A DNA stretch of 64,000 bases from Parvibaculum lavamentivorans DS-1. GTDB lineage: Bacteria; Pseudomonadota; Alphaproteobacteria; Parvibaculales; Parvibaculaceae. Position numbers and translations under genes: made by a program. A model generated the notes under the pieces. That model was not told the origin of the DNA, made no database searches, and saw only the letters and a program-made list of their open reading frames with translations. The DNA is taken from the NCBI RefSeq assembly GCF_000017565.1, contig NC_009719.1, forward strand, positions 3,517,001 to 3,581,000, written 5' to 3'. This document shows, piece after piece, positions 47,442 through 57,904 of this stretch. Within the stretch, counting starts at the first letter, position 1; every line of letters starts with the position of its first letter.

Positions 47442-48118
47442 AACTTCATCTCGTCCTGCGTCCCGAGGATTTCGGCGGCGAGCGGCACGGTGATCGGGCG
47501 CTTGCCTGAAAGCGAGGCGCGGTCGAGTTCCGCCACAGCATCGCGGGCGGCCCTTACCGAACGCTCGATCCGCGCGGCAAGCCAGGCGATCACGGCGGGG
47601 GCGACCCGAAGCTGACGGTCGTCGAAGAGCTTCACGAGGATGCCCGCCAGCAGCGCATCGTCGGGCGGGCCTAATTCCGCCTGTGGAACCGCCTTCAGCC
47701 GCGAGGCAAGGTCCGGCAGCGCCAGTGGCAGGCGGGACAGCGGCACACGGGCGGTAATGAGAAGGAAGGCACCCTCCTCCCGCACCAGATTGACGAGATG
47801 GAAAAGGGCCCGCTCGGCAGCCGCATCTGGCGCTGCAAGGTCTTCGAGGATGATCGTTCGCGCCGCCACCAGCGCCGGGACATCCGCCCCTGCCAGCGCT
47901 GACGGCGCCAGCGACACGGCGCCAGCCGCATTCCGCCAGACTTCGGCGAGATGGGTCTTGCCGCTTCCCTCCGGCCCCGAGAGCGCCACCACGCGGTCCG
48001 GCCAGTCCGGCCAGGCATCGATCAGCGCCACGGCGGCCTCGTTTGGCGGCGCAACGAGAAAATCCTCACGGCCGAAGGCCGGCCGGTGCCCGAGTTCAAA
48101 AGCGAGCTGGCGAGGCAT
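47438..48118 (-). CDS. hdaA: DnaA-like AAA+ protein, probable regulatory inactivator HdaA
   Basis: From ATG 48118 this is 226 residues. A longer in-frame opening to 48814 only shadows the upstream permease gene. It starts with the clamp-binding-like MPRQLAFELGHRPAFGREDF. Walker A is SGPEGSGKTHLAEVW and Walker B ARTIILEDLAAPDAAA. LASRLKAV is in the arginine-finger region. The C-terminal part resembles the DnaA lid. Hda with the beta clamp promotes hydrolysis of DnaA-ATP to prevent re-initiation. It follows the AI-2E permease gene with 2 bp between them. Confidence 0.85.
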   Translation of the reverse strand: MPRQLAFELGHRPAFGREDFLVAPPNEAAVALIDAWPDWPDRVVALSGPEGSGKTHLAEVWRNAAGAVSLAPSALAGADVPALVAARTIILEDLAAPDAAAERALFHLVNLVREEGAFLLITARVPLSRLPLALPDLASRLKAVPQAELGPPDDALLAGILVKLFDDRQLRVAPAVIAWLAARIERSVRAARDAVAELDRASLSGKRPITVPLAAEILGTQDEMKF

Positions 48119-48120
48119 CT

Positions 48121-49218
48121 TCAGCTGTCGGTATCGCGCGGCGGGATGACGCGGCCAGACGATGTTCCGAGATAGAGCTGGCTCTTGCGGTATTGCGCGA
48201 CGCCGAAACGCGCGAGCACACCGAGGGCAGCGGCAATCGGCAGCGCAAGCAACGCCCCGACGAAGCCGAAGAGGGCGGCAAAGGCAAAGATCGCGAACAT
48301 CACCCATACCGGATGAAGCTTCACCCGGTCCCCAACGAGCTTCGGCGACAGAAAATTCCCTTCGATGAACTGGCCGATGGCGAAGACACCAATCACCATG
48401 CCGACCTGCACGAAATCGGTGCCGAACTGGAATAGGGCCAGCGCCAGCCCGACCACGAAACCGAGAATGGTCCCGAGATAGGGAATGAAGCTGATAATGC
48501 CGGCAACAATGCCGACAATAAGCCCGAAACGAAGGCCGACCAGCGTCAGGCCTACCGCATAAATCGTACCGAGCACCAGGCAGACAATCACCTGGCCGCG
48601 GATGAAGCCTGCCAGCACCTCGTTGATCTCGCGTGCAAGACGCCGGATTGTCTCGGCATGGTCCCGCGGCAGCAATGCGTCGACGCGCTCCACCATACGG
48701 TCCCAATCGAGCAGCAGATAAAATGCAACGACCGGCGTCACGACGATCAGCGAGAGAAGTGCGACTATCTGCAGACCCTGCGATCCCACCGAAGTGAGGA
48801 TATTCACCAGCCAATCAAGCGAGCCGCCGAGGCTCTGCCTGATCGCCTGCTCGACATCCTGTCCCTCGACCCCGAGAAGCCGTCCCAGACGGCCATCACC
48901 AATCGTCAGCAGCCATTCCTGCCCCCGGCGCATCAGCGCCGGAAAGATTTCGACAAGCGCGATCAGCTGATTGTAGAGAACCGGCACGAGTACGATGAGC
49001 ATCACGATAGCAAGGAGCAGGAAGACGATCGTGATCATCCCCGTTGCCGCCAGTCGCGACAGTCCATAGCTTTCAAGCTTATCGGCCAGCGGGTCCAGGA
49101 AATAGGCGATCGCCATGCCCGCCACGAAAGGCAACAGTATGCCCTTGAGCAGCCACAGGCCCGCGACGAAAAGCGCGATGAAAAGCGCCCAGATGATCGC
49201 CTGCCGCTGAATGGTCAT
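48121..49218 (-). CDS. AI-2E family (PerM-like) permease
   Basis: This 365-residue protein has about eight helices, including ALFIALFVAGLWLLKGILLP, MITIVFLLLAIVMLIVLVPV and GLTLVGLRFGLIVGIVAGII. The conserved family segment FIEGNFLSPKLVGDRVKLHP is followed by VWVMFAIFAFAALFGFVGAL. Members transport varied small molecules; true AI-2 export cannot be assumed. It sits between the DUF2066 and hdaA genes on the minus strand. A permease immediately upstream of hda is a recurring alphaproteobacterial pairing in my memory. Confidence 0.88.
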   Translation of the reverse strand: MTIQRQAIIWALFIALFVAGLWLLKGILLPFVAGMAIAYFLDPLADKLESYGLSRLAATGMITIVFLLLAIVMLIVLVPVLYNQLIALVEIFPALMRRGQEWLLTIGDGRLGRLLGVEGQDVEQAIRQSLGGSLDWLVNILTSVGSQGLQIVALLSLIVVTPVVAFYLLLDWDRMVERVDALLPRDHAETIRRLAREINEVLAGFIRGQVIVCLVLGTIYAVGLTLVGLRFGLIVGIVAGIISFIPYLGTILGFVVGLALALFQFGTDFVQVGMVIGVFAIGQFIEGNFLSPKLVGDRVKLHPVWVMFAIFAFAALFGFVGALLALPIAAALGVLARFGVAQYRKSQLYLGTSSGRVIPPRDTDS

Positions 49219-49238
49219 GGCCTCTATTCTCCGCTCGT

Positions 49239-50357
49239 CTATTGCCTAACGCCAAGACGCCAACGCGGCGTCCGCCCCGTTGAGCCGTCCGCCGGCGCGC
49301 CGGTCTCGGCAACGGCGTCAGTCAGGGTCACGTTCTGCTGCGCCAAAGACAGAGCCAGCATTTCGGCCGTGCCCTTGTGCGAGATACGGATTTCCGCGCC
49401 GCGCGAGGAGATACCCGCCACTTCCATGTTCTGCACCAGCGGCGTCGAGGTGAGCCCCTTGCGGATCGTCTCCCACTCATTGAGGTTCATGAATATCGCC
49501 TGCGCCGCCAGGGTCGAGAGCCGTCCGTCCCGGACGATGATCTGACGCTTCCAGGCGACTGCGAGCGCATTCAGCATATCGGCGGCTGCCGCCTGCATCG
49601 TCGCGGCCTCGTCCCGGCCTTCCCTGGCATAGGTGCCGCTGACCGGCTCGCTGGCGGCCGGCCCGCCGATCCGCCTTACGGTCACCTTCAGCGTCTCGCC
49701 CTCGACCGTGGCTTCCGCCACCACGGTTTCGCTGGTCCCGTAATTGGCGGCCAGCGACGCCAGCGCAGCTTCTTCGCCAGTCGAGGCCTGCTCGGCAGAA
49801 AGGGAATTGATTTCCATGATGTCGCCGAGCGGCAGAATAAGGGGCGTCAGTTCGTCTGCCGGTTCAAGCGCGGCCCAGGCTTCGCGCCACGCATTCTGTT
49901 CTTCCCACAGCAGCTTGCGCCCGTCGCGGTTCAGCACCGCGAGCAGAAGCGCCGGCCTCGCTTGCGTTTCCCCGAAGGGGACATTGGCGCCCCGCAGAAG
50001 CCGGCGCACGGCCTCCGGCTGGAAGCTGACGATCATCTCGGCGATATAGCGGGTCGAACTCGTCTTCTCGCTCGCAACCTGAAAGCCGCGCACCGCGCGC
50101 TGGGCGGTTGCGTCGTCGACGGGGGGCAGCGACGCCCAATCCTCGGGCAGCGTCAGCTTCATCATCATTTCCGTCAGGGCGAGGCGCTGGCCCTCGGCCT
50201 GCGCGGCGGTGCGGGCGGCAGTCGCGCTCTCGGCGGTCTTGTCGACATGGATGCCCCGCACGGTAAAGACATCCGCAGCGGCGGCGGGCTGGGCGAAAAA
50301 ACCTGCGACCGCGAAAACCACGGCCGCCGCGCGCCAAAGCCTGAAGTCAGCAAACAT
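49239..50357 (-). CDS. DUF2066 family exported protein
   Basis: From ATG 50357 (AGGGCC five bases upstream) this is 372 residues. A signal peptide (LWRAAAVVFAVAGFFAQPAA, cleavage about residue 27) is followed by the DUF2066 core: FTVRGIHVDKTAESATAART, EGQRLALTEMMMKLTLPEDW, RYIAEMIVSFQPEAVRRLLR and ALLLAVLNRDGRKLLWEEQN. Function is unknown; the domain is periplasmic by prediction. It precedes the AI-2E family permease by 20 bp and is divergent from purM. Confidence 0.85.
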   Translation of the reverse strand: MFADFRLWRAAAVVFAVAGFFAQPAAAADVFTVRGIHVDKTAESATAARTAAQAEGQRLALTEMMMKLTLPEDWASLPPVDDATAQRAVRGFQVASEKTSSTRYIAEMIVSFQPEAVRRLLRGANVPFGETQARPALLLAVLNRDGRKLLWEEQNAWREAWAALEPADELTPLILPLGDIMEINSLSAEQASTGEEAALASLAANYGTSETVVAEATVEGETLKVTVRRIGGPAASEPVSGTYAREGRDEAATMQAAAADMLNALAVAWKRQIIVRDGRLSTLAAQAIFMNLNEWETIRKGLTSTPLVQNMEVAGISSRGAEIRISHKGTAEMLALSLAQQNVTLTDAVAETGAPADGSTGRTPRWRLGVRQ

Positions 50358-50550
50358 TGATAGGCCCTTGATCTGTCTCGATAATCCATGCCCCGGCAAA
50401 TCGCCGCACCGCACACTATAACATCGGCGAAGGTCCGCGAAGGCGGGCGACACGCAATTTTCGGCTTTCTCTTGCACCCGGGGAGAATTTCAGGTGATTT
50501 GAGCGCCCGTCAGCCCCTTGAGTCTTCAGAGAGAGCGACCAGAAACCGAC

Positions 50551-51642
50551 ATGGCCCCCACGCCCCCCAAGGACCGCCCCAACCGCTATACCTACGCACA
50601 GGCGGGGGTCGATATCGACGCCGGCAACGAGCTGGTCCGGATGATCGGACCGCTGGCGGCCTCCACGAAGCGGCCCGGTTCGGATGCGGCGCTGGGTGGA
50701 TTCGGCGGGTTGTTCGATCTGGCCGCCTGCGGCTTCAAGGATCCGGTTCTGGTCGCCGCCAATGACGGCGTCGGCACCAAGCTCAAGGTCGCGATCGAGG
50801 CTGACCGCCACGACACTGTCGGCATCGATCTCGTGGCCATGTCCGTCAACGACCTTGTGGTGCAGGGCGCGGAGCCCCTCTTCTTTCTCGACTATTACGC
50901 GACGGGCAAGCTGCATGTCGATGTCGCGCGCGATGTGGTCGCCGGCATCGCCGAAGGCTGCCGCCAGGCGGGCTGCGCGCTGATCGGCGGCGAGACGGCC
51001 GAGATGCCCGGCATGTATGCGAAGGGCGATTATGACCTTGCGGGCTTTGCTGTCGGCGCCGTCGAGCGCGACGGTGTCCTGCCGCGCGGCGATGTCGCCC
51101 CCGGCGACGTGCTGCTCGGCCTCGCCTCCTCCGGCTTTCATTCCAACGGCTTTTCGCTCGTTCGCCGGATCGTCGAGGACAATCGCATTTCCTACTCCGC
51201 GCCCTTCCCCGGCGGCGACGGCGCCAGCATCGGCGAAGTCCTGCTCGCACCGACGCGCATCTATGTGAAGGCGATGCTGAAGACGATCCGCGAGACCGCT
51301 GCGGTGAAGGCGGTGGCGCATATCACCGGCGGCGGTTTCGTCGAGAACATTCCGCGCGTGCTGCCGGAAGGCATCAATGTCGAGATCGACGGCGCCTCAT
51401 GGACCATGCCGCCTGTCTTCCGCTGGCTGATGGAACTCGGCGGCATCGACGACACGGAGATGGGCCGCACATTCAATTGCGGCATCGGCATGGTTGTGGT
51501 GGTCCGCGAGGATCAGGCGCTCGAAGTTTCGGACGCGCTGGCGGAGGCTGGTGAAACGGTTTTCCGCATCGGCCGTCTCATCGAGACTGTGCCCGGCGCG
51601 GCGCGCGTTGCTGTGAAGGGCGCGCTCGGGTCCGGCAAGTGA
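50551..51642 (+). CDS. purM: Phosphoribosylformylglycinamidine cyclo-ligase
   Basis: The enzyme makes AIR from FGAM with ATP in purine synthesis (AIR synthetase). From ATG 50551 it is 363 residues. It has the N-terminal ATP-binding strand [69 protein letters not shown] and [20 protein letters not shown]. It overlaps purN by 4 bp, the usual alphaproteobacterial purMN operon. Confidence 0.97.
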   Translation: MAPTPPKDRPNRYTYAQAGVDIDAGNELVRMIGPLAASTKRPGSDAALGGFGGLFDLAACGFKDPVLVAANDGVGTKLKVAIEADRHDTVGIDLVAMSVNDLVVQGAEPLFFLDYYATGKLHVDVARDVVAGIAEGCRQAGCALIGGETAEMPGMYAKGDYDLAGFAVGAVERDGVLPRGDVAPGDVLLGLASSGFHSNGFSLVRRIVEDNRISYSAPFPGGDGASIGEVLLAPTRIYVKAMLKTIRETAAVKAVAHITGGGFVENIPRVLPEGINVEIDGASWTMPPVFRWLMELGGIDDTEMGRTFNCGIGMVVVVREDQALEVSDALAEAGETVFRIGRLIETVPGAARVAVKGALGSGK

Positions 51643-52283
51643 GGATCGGCATTCTCATCTCGGGCCGGGGCTCGAACCTCAAGGCCCTGATCGACACCTG
51701 CGCCGAACCCGGCTTTCGCGGACGTATTGCTCTCGTCATTTCCAATCGCCCCGGGGCGCCTGGCCTTGCCATTGCCGAGGCGGCTGGCATCCCGACGCTC
51801 GTCATCGATCACAAGGAATATGCAAGCCGCACGACTTTCGATGCGGAACTCGATCAGGCGCTCCGCAAGGCGGGTGTCGAACTCATCTGCAATGCCGGGT
51901 TCATGCGCATCCTCACGGATGAATTCGTCGAGAAGTGGCGCGACCGGCAGATCAACATCCACCCCTCGATCCTTCCCGCGTTCAAGGGCATGCATGTCCA
52001 TCAGCGCGCGCTCGACGCGGGCGTGAAGATCACCGGCTGCACGGTCCATTTCGTGCGCGCCGAAATGGATGAGGGCCCCATCGTCGCGCAGGCCGCCGTG
52101 CCGGTCCTGCCGGGCGACACCGCGGAAACGCTCGCCGCGCGCGTACTCGAAGCCGAACACAAGCTTTATCCGCTGGCGCTGCGCCTCATTGTCGATGGCC
52201 GCGCCCGCGTCGCCGGCGAACAGGTCGTGATCGACTATGATGGCGAGACACTGGCGGGGCCGTTATTCGTGCCTGCGGTTTAG
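51639..52283 (+). CDS. purN: Phosphoribosylglycinamide formyltransferase
   Basis: The enzyme transfers a formyl group from 10-formyl-THF to GAR in purine synthesis. It is 214 residues from GTG 51639, overlapping the purM stop. It shows [20 protein letters not shown], the catalytic Asn-His region [20 protein letters not shown] and the catalytic Asp in [17 protein letters not shown]. It is followed by a strong bidirectional terminator 8 bp after the stop. Confidence 0.96.
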   Translation: MRIGILISGRGSNLKALIDTCAEPGFRGRIALVISNRPGAPGLAIAEAAGIPTLVIDHKEYASRTTFDAELDQALRKAGVELICNAGFMRILTDEFVEKWRDRQINIHPSILPAFKGMHVHQRALDAGVKITGCTVHFVRAEMDEGPIVAQAAVPVLPGDTAETLAARVLEAEHKLYPLALRLIVDGRARVAGEQVVIDYDGETLAGPLFVPAV

Positions 52284-52291
52284 GCCAAACA

Positions 52292-52322
52292 AAAAAGCCC
52301 CGCTCATCAAGCGGGGCTTTTC
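52292..52322. terminator. Bidirectional terminator between purN and ndk
   Basis: AAGCCCCGCT (52296-52305) and AGCGGGGCTT (52311-52320) pair perfectly around the loop CATCA, flanked by an A-run on one side and a T-run on the other. It serves the convergent purMN and ndk genes. Confidence 0.9.
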
Positions 52323-52343
52323 CGTATTCAACAGCCGATAAAA

Positions 52344-52766
52344 TCAGCCGACGATTTCTTCGTCCTTGAAGAAGTACTTGATCTCTTCGGCGGCCGTTTC
52401 CGGGGCGTCGGAACCGTGGACCGAGTTCGCCTCGATCGATTCCGCGAAATCCTTGCGGATCGTGCCGGCATCGGCATTGGCCGGGTTGGTGGCGCCCATG
52501 ATCTCGCGGTTCTTCGCGACGGCGTTCTCGCCTTCCAGCACCTGGACGACGACCGGGCCGGAAATCATGAAGGAGACGAGATCGTTGAAGAAGGGGCGCT
52601 CCTTGTGGACGGCATAGAAGCCTTCCGCCTGGGCCTTGGTCATGTGGATGCGCTTGGAGGCGACCACACGCAGGCCCGCGCTTTCGAAGCGGTCGATGAT
52701 CTTGCCGGTGAGATTACGCCGGGTCGCGTCCGGCTTGATGATCGAGAATGTGCGTTCGAGAGCCAT
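52344..52766 (-). CDS. ndk: Nucleoside diphosphate kinase
   Basis: The enzyme transfers phosphate between nucleoside di- and triphosphates. From ATG 52766 it is 140 residues, the usual length. It has [40 protein letters not shown] and the phospho-histidine in [17 protein letters not shown]. The frame is open to 52835, but the family start is [14 protein letters not shown]. It is monocistronic and convergent with purN. Confidence 0.97.
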
Positions 52767-52860
52767 CGGGGCTTCCTGTATCTGAAGGGTCAGGGAATTG
52801 GCGCGGTTTATAGCGGGGGTTGGTGACGCGGGCAACAGGGGGTGCTAAAAGCCCGCCATC

Positions 52861-54774
52861 ATGCTGCATATCAACGATCTGACCTTCCGAATGGAGGGGC
52901 GCCTGCTCCTCGACCATGTCACCGCCGCCGTGCCCCCCGGGCAACGGACGGGCTTTGTCGGCCGTAACGGTACCGGTAAATCGACGCTGCTGAAGCTCAT
53001 CACGGGCGAATATACGCCCGAGACGGGCGGTATCAGCTTTCCGAAAAGCTGGCGCATCGGCATGGTCCGGCAAGAAGTGCTGGCCGGTCCGACGTCGCTT
53101 CTCGACACGGTGCTTGCCGCCGATCTCGAGCGGTCATCGCTGCTCGCCGAAGCGGAGACGGCGAGCGACCCTCACCGGATTGCCGAGATCCATACGAGGC
53201 TGGCCGATATGGGCGCCCATGCGGCCCCTGCCCGCGCGGCCACCATTCTTTCCGGTCTCGGCTTCGACGAGGCGGCGCAGGCGCGGCCTTGCTCGGATTT
53301 CTCGGGCGGCTGGCGGATGCGCGTGGCTCTTGCGGCGGTGCTCTTTTCGGAGCCCGACCTGCTGCTGCTCGACGAGCCGACCAACTATCTCGATCTCGAA
53401 GGCACGATCTGGCTTGAGGACTATCTGCGGTCCTATCCCTATACCGTGCTCATCGTCAGCCATGACCGCGACCTCCTGAACAATGTCGCGCAGAACATCC
53501 TGCATCTCGAACACAAGAAGCTCACGGTCTATAGCGGCAATTACGACCGCTTCGACCGGACGCGGCGCGAAAAGCTGATGCTGCAGCTTTCGATGAAGAA
53601 GAAGCAGGACGATGCGCGCCGCCACATGGAGAGCTTCATCGAACGCTTCAAGGCGAAGGCGTCGAAGGCACGCCAGGCGCAGAGCCGCATGAAGGCGCTC
53701 GCGAAGATGGAACCCATCGCCGACATATTGAACGAGCGCGTGCTGCCGTTCCGTTTTCCGGCGCCAGACAAGCCGCTCGCCTCGCCGATCATCCGGCTAG
53801 AACATGCGAGCGTCGGATACGAGCCCGGCAAGCCGGTGCTGAAGGATCTCGATCTCCGCATCGACCAGGACGACCGCATCGCGCTTCTCGGTGCGAACGG
53901 CAACGGCAAGTCGACATTTGCGAAACTGCTATGCGACCGGTTGCAGGTGACGGGCGGACACAAATACGATTCAAAGAAGCTGCGTATCGCTTATTTCGCG
54001 CAGCATCAGCTCGACGAACTCAATATGGGCGATACGCCTTACGAGCATTTCCGCGAGCTGAAACCGGATGCGACGCAGGCACAAGTGCGCGCCATTGCAG
54101 GCTCCTACGGGTTCGGCGCGGACAAGGCGGATACGAAAGTCGAGAAGCTTTCAGGCGGCGAGAAGGCACGCCTTTTGTTCGCCATCGCGACTTTTCACAA
54201 GCCGCACATGATCATCCTCGACGAACCGACGAACCATCTGGACGTCGACAGCCGCGAGGCGCTGGTCATGGCGATCAACGAATATGACGGCGCTTTCATT
54301 CTGATTTCGCATGACCGGCATCTTGTCGAAACATGCGCGGATCGTTTGTGGCTTGTCGCGGACGGAACCGTTGCGCCTTATGATGGCGATCTCAACGACT
54401 ACCGGAAATGGCTGCTCGATCCGGCGCGGCGCATCAAACCCCTGGTCGCGGAAGACGAAGAAGGAGAGGCCGCGCCTGCGCCGGCACCTCGCCCATCGAA
54501 CGACAAGAAGGAAGCACGACGCCTTGCCGCGCAGAAGCGCGAGCAGATGGCGCCGTTAAAGAAAAAAGCTCAGGCCGCCGAGCAAGAGGTTGCGCGCATT
54601 CAGAAAATCATCGAAACGCTGACCGCGAAACTTGGCGATCCGAAGGTCGCCGGAGACCCCGGAGCGAGCGCCGCGACGGCGAAGGAACGGGCCGATGCGA
54701 TGAAGGCGCTGGCGCGGGCGGAGGAGGCCTGGCTGGAGGCAAGCTCGGCCTATGAGGAGGCGATGGCGGACTAA
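52861..54774 (+). CDS. ABC-F family ATPase (Uup/YheS-like)
   Basis: This 637-residue protein has two ABC domains and no membrane segments, as in ABC-F translation-associated ATPases. First domain: Walker A GFVGRNGTGKSTLLKL, signature SDFSGGWRMRVALA, Walker B LLLLDEPTNYLDLE. The linker helices (about 225-285) are Lys/Arg-rich. Second domain: LLGANGNGKSTFAKLL, KLSGGEKARLLFA and MIILDEPTNHLDVD. The C-terminal charged coiled coil (about 545-637) is Uup/YheS-like. Starting at ATG 52861, it is divergent from ndk with 94 bp between. Confidence 0.92.
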   Translation: MLHINDLTFRMEGRLLLDHVTAAVPPGQRTGFVGRNGTGKSTLLKLITGEYTPETGGISFPKSWRIGMVRQEVLAGPTSLLDTVLAADLERSSLLAEAETASDPHRIAEIHTRLADMGAHAAPARAATILSGLGFDEAAQARPCSDFSGGWRMRVALAAVLFSEPDLLLLDEPTNYLDLEGTIWLEDYLRSYPYTVLIVSHDRDLLNNVAQNILHLEHKKLTVYSGNYDRFDRTRREKLMLQLSMKKKQDDARRHMESFIERFKAKASKARQAQSRMKALAKMEPIADILNERVLPFRFPAPDKPLASPIIRLEHASVGYEPGKPVLKDLDLRIDQDDRIALLGANGNGKSTFAKLLCDRLQVTGGHKYDSKKLRIAYFAQHQLDELNMGDTPYEHFRELKPDATQAQVRAIAGSYGFGADKADTKVEKLSGGEKARLLFAIATFHKPHMIILDEPTNHLDVDSREALVMAINEYDGAFILISHDRHLVETCADRLWLVADGTVAPYDGDLNDYRKWLLDPARRIKPLVAEDEEGEAAPAPAPRPSNDKKEARRLAAQKREQMAPLKKKAQAAEQEVARIQKIIETLTAKLGDPKVAGDPGASAATAKERADAMKALARAEEAWLEASSAYEEAMAD

Positions 54775-54847
54775 AACGGGCCGACTGTCACTCAACCGTC
54801 ATGAAACCGTCATCGAGTGATTTTTACCGAATCCGGGTACGCAAAAA

Positions 54848-54888
54848 CGGCCTCCGCCGGGCACCGGAAAGTGCCCGAACGGAGGCCG
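54848..54888 (-). terminator. Long hairpin terminator for the MBL-fold hydrolase gene
   Basis: CGGCCTCCG (54848-54856) pairs with CGGAGGCCG (54880-54888), enclosing a second stem CGGGCAC/GTGCCCG with loop CGGAAA. On the minus strand the hairpin is followed by a run of five Ts. It also closes the gap to the convergent ABC-F gene. Confidence 0.75.
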
Positions 54889-54914
54889 AAAAAAACTAAT
54901 CCCCGGTTTGCGGC

Positions 54915-55850
54915 CTACTCCGTTTCGGCGGCGCCGGTGAAGCCTTCCGCGAGCACCCCCGATTCGATCAATTCACCGACGATTTCGCCGTCATGGCCGG
55001 GCACGATGGCGATCTCCGGTTCAGCCTCATTGAGCTTTTTCAGCGCCGCGAGCTGCCCGAAGACGGCGGTGCGGTCTTCCTCCAGGAAAAATTGCGTGAC
55101 GAGACGGGCGCGCTCCCGCTGGGTCACGATGTTGCGGTAGTGCCAGGCGACGTCGCCGATGAAGAGCATTTCAGAACCGTCAGCACGCTGAACATAAACC
55201 ATCTGGCTGCCCGGCGAATGCCCCGGCGCCTTGATGAGCACGACACCCGGCGCGACCACCTTGTATTTCTCGTAAACAAGCGGTTCATAGGCGGAGAGCG
55301 CGCCGTCCGGGAACTTCGCGGGCACGCTGAGTTCCGGGTTTTCGACCTGTTCCTGCGTCAACTGCATCGCGGGCAGGACTGCCGGCAGATCGGGATGCAC
55401 GGTAAGGCCGCCGATATGGTCCATATGCTCATGCGTGATGACGATGAGCGAAGCCGTCTGCATCGCCCGCTCCATGCGTGCATAAGCCTCCGCATCGAAG
55501 CCGACGAGATTGTCGCCGCCCAGTTCGGCATTGAGCGCGGTGTCGATGATGATGCTGCTTTCCGGCGTCACCAGCCGGTATGAGAAGACGGGCAGATCGC
55601 GTTGCGACCAGCCGTCACCCGCCACGATCGCCGTTGCGGGGAAGCTGAAAGCGCCGACGCGCTCCACTTCGACGGTTGCGGGCTTGTCGCCGGGAACGGC
55701 GGCGACCATGCGGCGCACTTCATTGATGTCGAGGGCGTAGGCCGCGTCGGACGGCATCCGGCTTTCGACGATGAACCAGTAATAAGCGGCACCAAGGATG
55801 GCGACGAGCACCGCCAAGGCGACGAGACTTCTCTTGAGCCAGACAGACAT
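54915..55850 (-). CDS. MBL-fold metallo-hydrolase, membrane-anchored
   Basis: This 311-residue protein has an N-terminal helix (LVALAVLVAILGAAYYWFIV) serving as signal or anchor, then a metallo-beta-lactamase domain. Metal ligands are in VITHEHMDHIGGL (HxHxDH), PGHSPGSQMVYV, the Asp of LFIGDVAWHYRNI and IVPGHDGEIV. Substrate is unknown; lactonases and other hydrolases share this pattern. ATG 55850 is the first in-frame start. It is followed by the long hairpin terminator. Confidence 0.85.
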   Translation of the reverse strand: MSVWLKRSLVALAVLVAILGAAYYWFIVESRMPSDAAYALDINEVRRMVAAVPGDKPATVEVERVGAFSFPATAIVAGDGWSQRDLPVFSYRLVTPESSIIIDTALNAELGGDNLVGFDAEAYARMERAMQTASLIVITHEHMDHIGGLTVHPDLPAVLPAMQLTQEQVENPELSVPAKFPDGALSAYEPLVYEKYKVVAPGVVLIKAPGHSPGSQMVYVQRADGSEMLFIGDVAWHYRNIVTQRERARLVTQFFLEEDRTAVFGQLAALKKLNEAEPEIAIVPGHDGEIVGELIESGVLAEGFTGAAETE

Positions 55851-55949
55851 GTATTTCCCCCCAGTTTTTTGCAGCCGCGATAATGATCCCCGGCCTGGCC
55901 GGGATCAATCCACGAACCCCGTATGCGGACTATGCCTTTTTGCAGAGCC

Positions 55950-56399
55950 TCACGCCTTCTTTTCCCACCGGCCTTCCGGGCTTTGCTGCCAATAGGTGGC
56001 GTCGTGCCCTTCCGCCTTCAGCGTTTTCCAGTGTTCGCGCGCGGCGGCGAGCGCCGCTTCGTCGCGGCCGTCGAACATCAGCACGCAGCGCTCATAGGGG
56101 CCGATATTGCCGGGGGCAGCGCCATCGACAAGGAAGAGGACGTTGGCGTTGTTCGGGTTTTCGTCATCGACGGTCAGAAAGACGGGCTCCAGCGCGGCGG
56201 GGCCGTCATCCAGCGTTCCGTGCGGCAGAAAGCTGTCGTCGCTGTAGGTCCAGAGGACATTGTTGAGCGCGTCGAGCCGCTCCGGACCGCCAGCCCTGAC
56301 AATCGCGCGCCAGCCGCGCTCCAGCGAACGCTCCAGCAATTGCGGCAGCACCTGTTCCAGAGGCGCGTTCTGCAAATGGTAGAACAGAACCTCCGTCAC
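55950..56399 (-). CDS. holC: DNA polymerase III subunit chi
   Basis: Chi is a clamp-loader accessory that contacts SSB. The 149-residue sequence matches the family: MTEVLFYHLQNAPLEQVLPQ, RGWRAIVRAGGPERLDALNN, LWTYSDDSFLPHG, FLTVDDENPNNANVLFLVDG and CVLMFDGRDEAALAAAREHW. It begins 11 bp after pepA; pepA-holC is a common proteobacterial gene pair. Confidence 0.93.
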   Translation of the reverse strand: MTEVLFYHLQNAPLEQVLPQLLERSLERGWRAIVRAGGPERLDALNNVLWTYSDDSFLPHGTLDDGPAALEPVFLTVDDENPNNANVLFLVDGAAPGNIGPYERCVLMFDGRDEAALAAAREHWKTLKAEGHDATYWQQSPEGRWEKKA

Positions 56400-56410
56400 G
56401 ATGCGTTCCC

Positions 56411-57904
56411 TCAGCCTTCGTAATTATCCGCCACAAGACGATTGAGAAGGCGCACGCCCCAGCCCGAGCCCCAGCTCTGGTTCGTCGCCGTCTGCGGCGA
56501 TGCCATGGCCGTGCCCGCGATATCGAGATGGGCCCATGTGACCTTGTTGACGAAACGCTGAAGAAACTGCGCCGCCGTGATCGAGCCGCCATCGCGGCCG
56601 CCGACGTTTTTCATGTCGGCAAAGCGCGAGTCGATCATCTTGTCGTAGGCGGGGCCCATCGGCAGGCGCCAGACCTTTTCACCTTCGACCTCACCGGCCT
56701 CCGACAATTGCTTCGAGAGCTTGTCGTCATTGGAGAAGAGGCCCGCATATTCCTTGCCGAGCGCCACCATGATGGCGCCGGTGAGCGTTGCCAGGTCGAT
56801 CATGAATTTCGGCTTGAAGCGGCTTTGCGTGTACCAGAGCGCGTCGGCCAGCACGAGGCGGCCTTCAGCATCGGTGTTGATGACTTCGATGGTCTGGCCG
56901 GACATGGAGGTCACGATGTCGCCCGGCCGCTGCGCCTTGCCATCCGGCATGTTCTCGACGAGACCGATGACGCCGACGACATTGACCTTCGCCTTGCGCG
57001 CCGCCAGCGCATGCATCAGGCCGGTGACGCAGGCGGCGCCGCCCATGTCGCCCTTCATGTCTTCCATGCCGGCGGCAGGCTTCAGCGAGATGCCGCCGGT
57101 GTCGAAGCAAACGCCCTTGCCGACAAAGGCGACCGGCTTCTCGCCCGGCTTGCCGCCATTCCAGCGCATCACGACCATCTGGCTTTCATGCTGGCTGCCA
57201 TAGCCGACGCCGAGCAGCGAGCCCATGCCGAGTTTCTTCATCTGCGCTTCGCCGAGCACTTCGACCTTGACGCCGAGCTTGGAAAGGGCGCGGGCGCGCT
57301 TGGCGAATTCACCGGGAAAGAGAATGTTTGCAGGCTCGTTGACGAGATCGCGCGTGAGGAACATGCCTTCCGCGACTTTGGACAGCGGCGCGTAATCCTT
57401 GCGCGCGGAAGCGGCGGCGCGCGTCATCACGGTGAGCGTTTTCAAACCGCTCTTGTCGTCGCCTTCCTTTTTCTTCGTCTTGTATTTATCGAAACGGTAG
57501 GAGCGCAACCTGGCGCCGAGAGCGACGCGGGCCGCGGCCTCGCCTGCCGGGAGCTTCGGTCCCGAAATACCGTCGAGCACGATCGACAGCGCCGTTTCCT
57601 TCGTCTTCTCCAGACGCCCCGCCAATTCGCCGCCAGCCTTTTCGAGGCTTGCCGCCGACAGGTCCGCCGACTTGCCGAGCCCGGCGAGAAGCACACGGCC
57701 CGCGCTCACGCCCTGCGGCCCGACAACCTCCAGCACGCTGCCCGCCTTGCCGGTAAAGCCTGCCGCCTTCATCGCCCGCTTGAGCGCGCCGCCGAGCTTG
57801 CCGTCGAGATCGGCGGCGATGCCCCGCAGCGTCGCACCCTCGGTGACGAGGACGGCGAGCGCGCCGGGCTTGGCGAGCGAGATGTCGGCGAACGTAATAT
57901 TCAT
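56411..57904 (-). CDS. pepA: Leucyl (cytosol) aminopeptidase
   Basis: This is an M17 metallopeptidase removing N-terminal residues from peptides. From ATG 57904 it is 497 residues. It has a variable N-terminal domain and a catalytic domain with [20 protein letters not shown] (K263 and the first metal Asp), [20 protein letters not shown] and the signature NTDAEGRL (343-350). [20 protein letters not shown] precedes the catalytic core. The frame is open upstream to 58039, but that part is not family sequence. A 15-bp tandem repeat lies just upstream of the ribosome-binding site. Confidence 0.96.
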   Translation of the reverse strand: MNITFADISLAKPGALAVLVTEGATLRGIAADLDGKLGGALKRAMKAAGFTGKAGSVLEVVGPQGVSAGRVLLAGLGKSADLSAASLEKAGGELAGRLEKTKETALSIVLDGISGPKLPAGEAAARVALGARLRSYRFDKYKTKKKEGDDKSGLKTLTVMTRAAASARKDYAPLSKVAEGMFLTRDLVNEPANILFPGEFAKRARALSKLGVKVEVLGEAQMKKLGMGSLLGVGYGSQHESQMVVMRWNGGKPGEKPVAFVGKGVCFDTGGISLKPAAGMEDMKGDMGGAACVTGLMHALAARKAKVNVVGVIGLVENMPDGKAQRPGDIVTSMSGQTIEVINTDAEGRLVLADALWYTQSRFKPKFMIDLATLTGAIMVALGKEYAGLFSNDDKLSKQLSEAGEVEGEKVWRLPMGPAYDKMIDSRFADMKNVGGRDGGSITAAQFLQRFVNKVTWAHLDIAGTAMASPQTATNQSWGSGWGVRLLNRLVADNYEG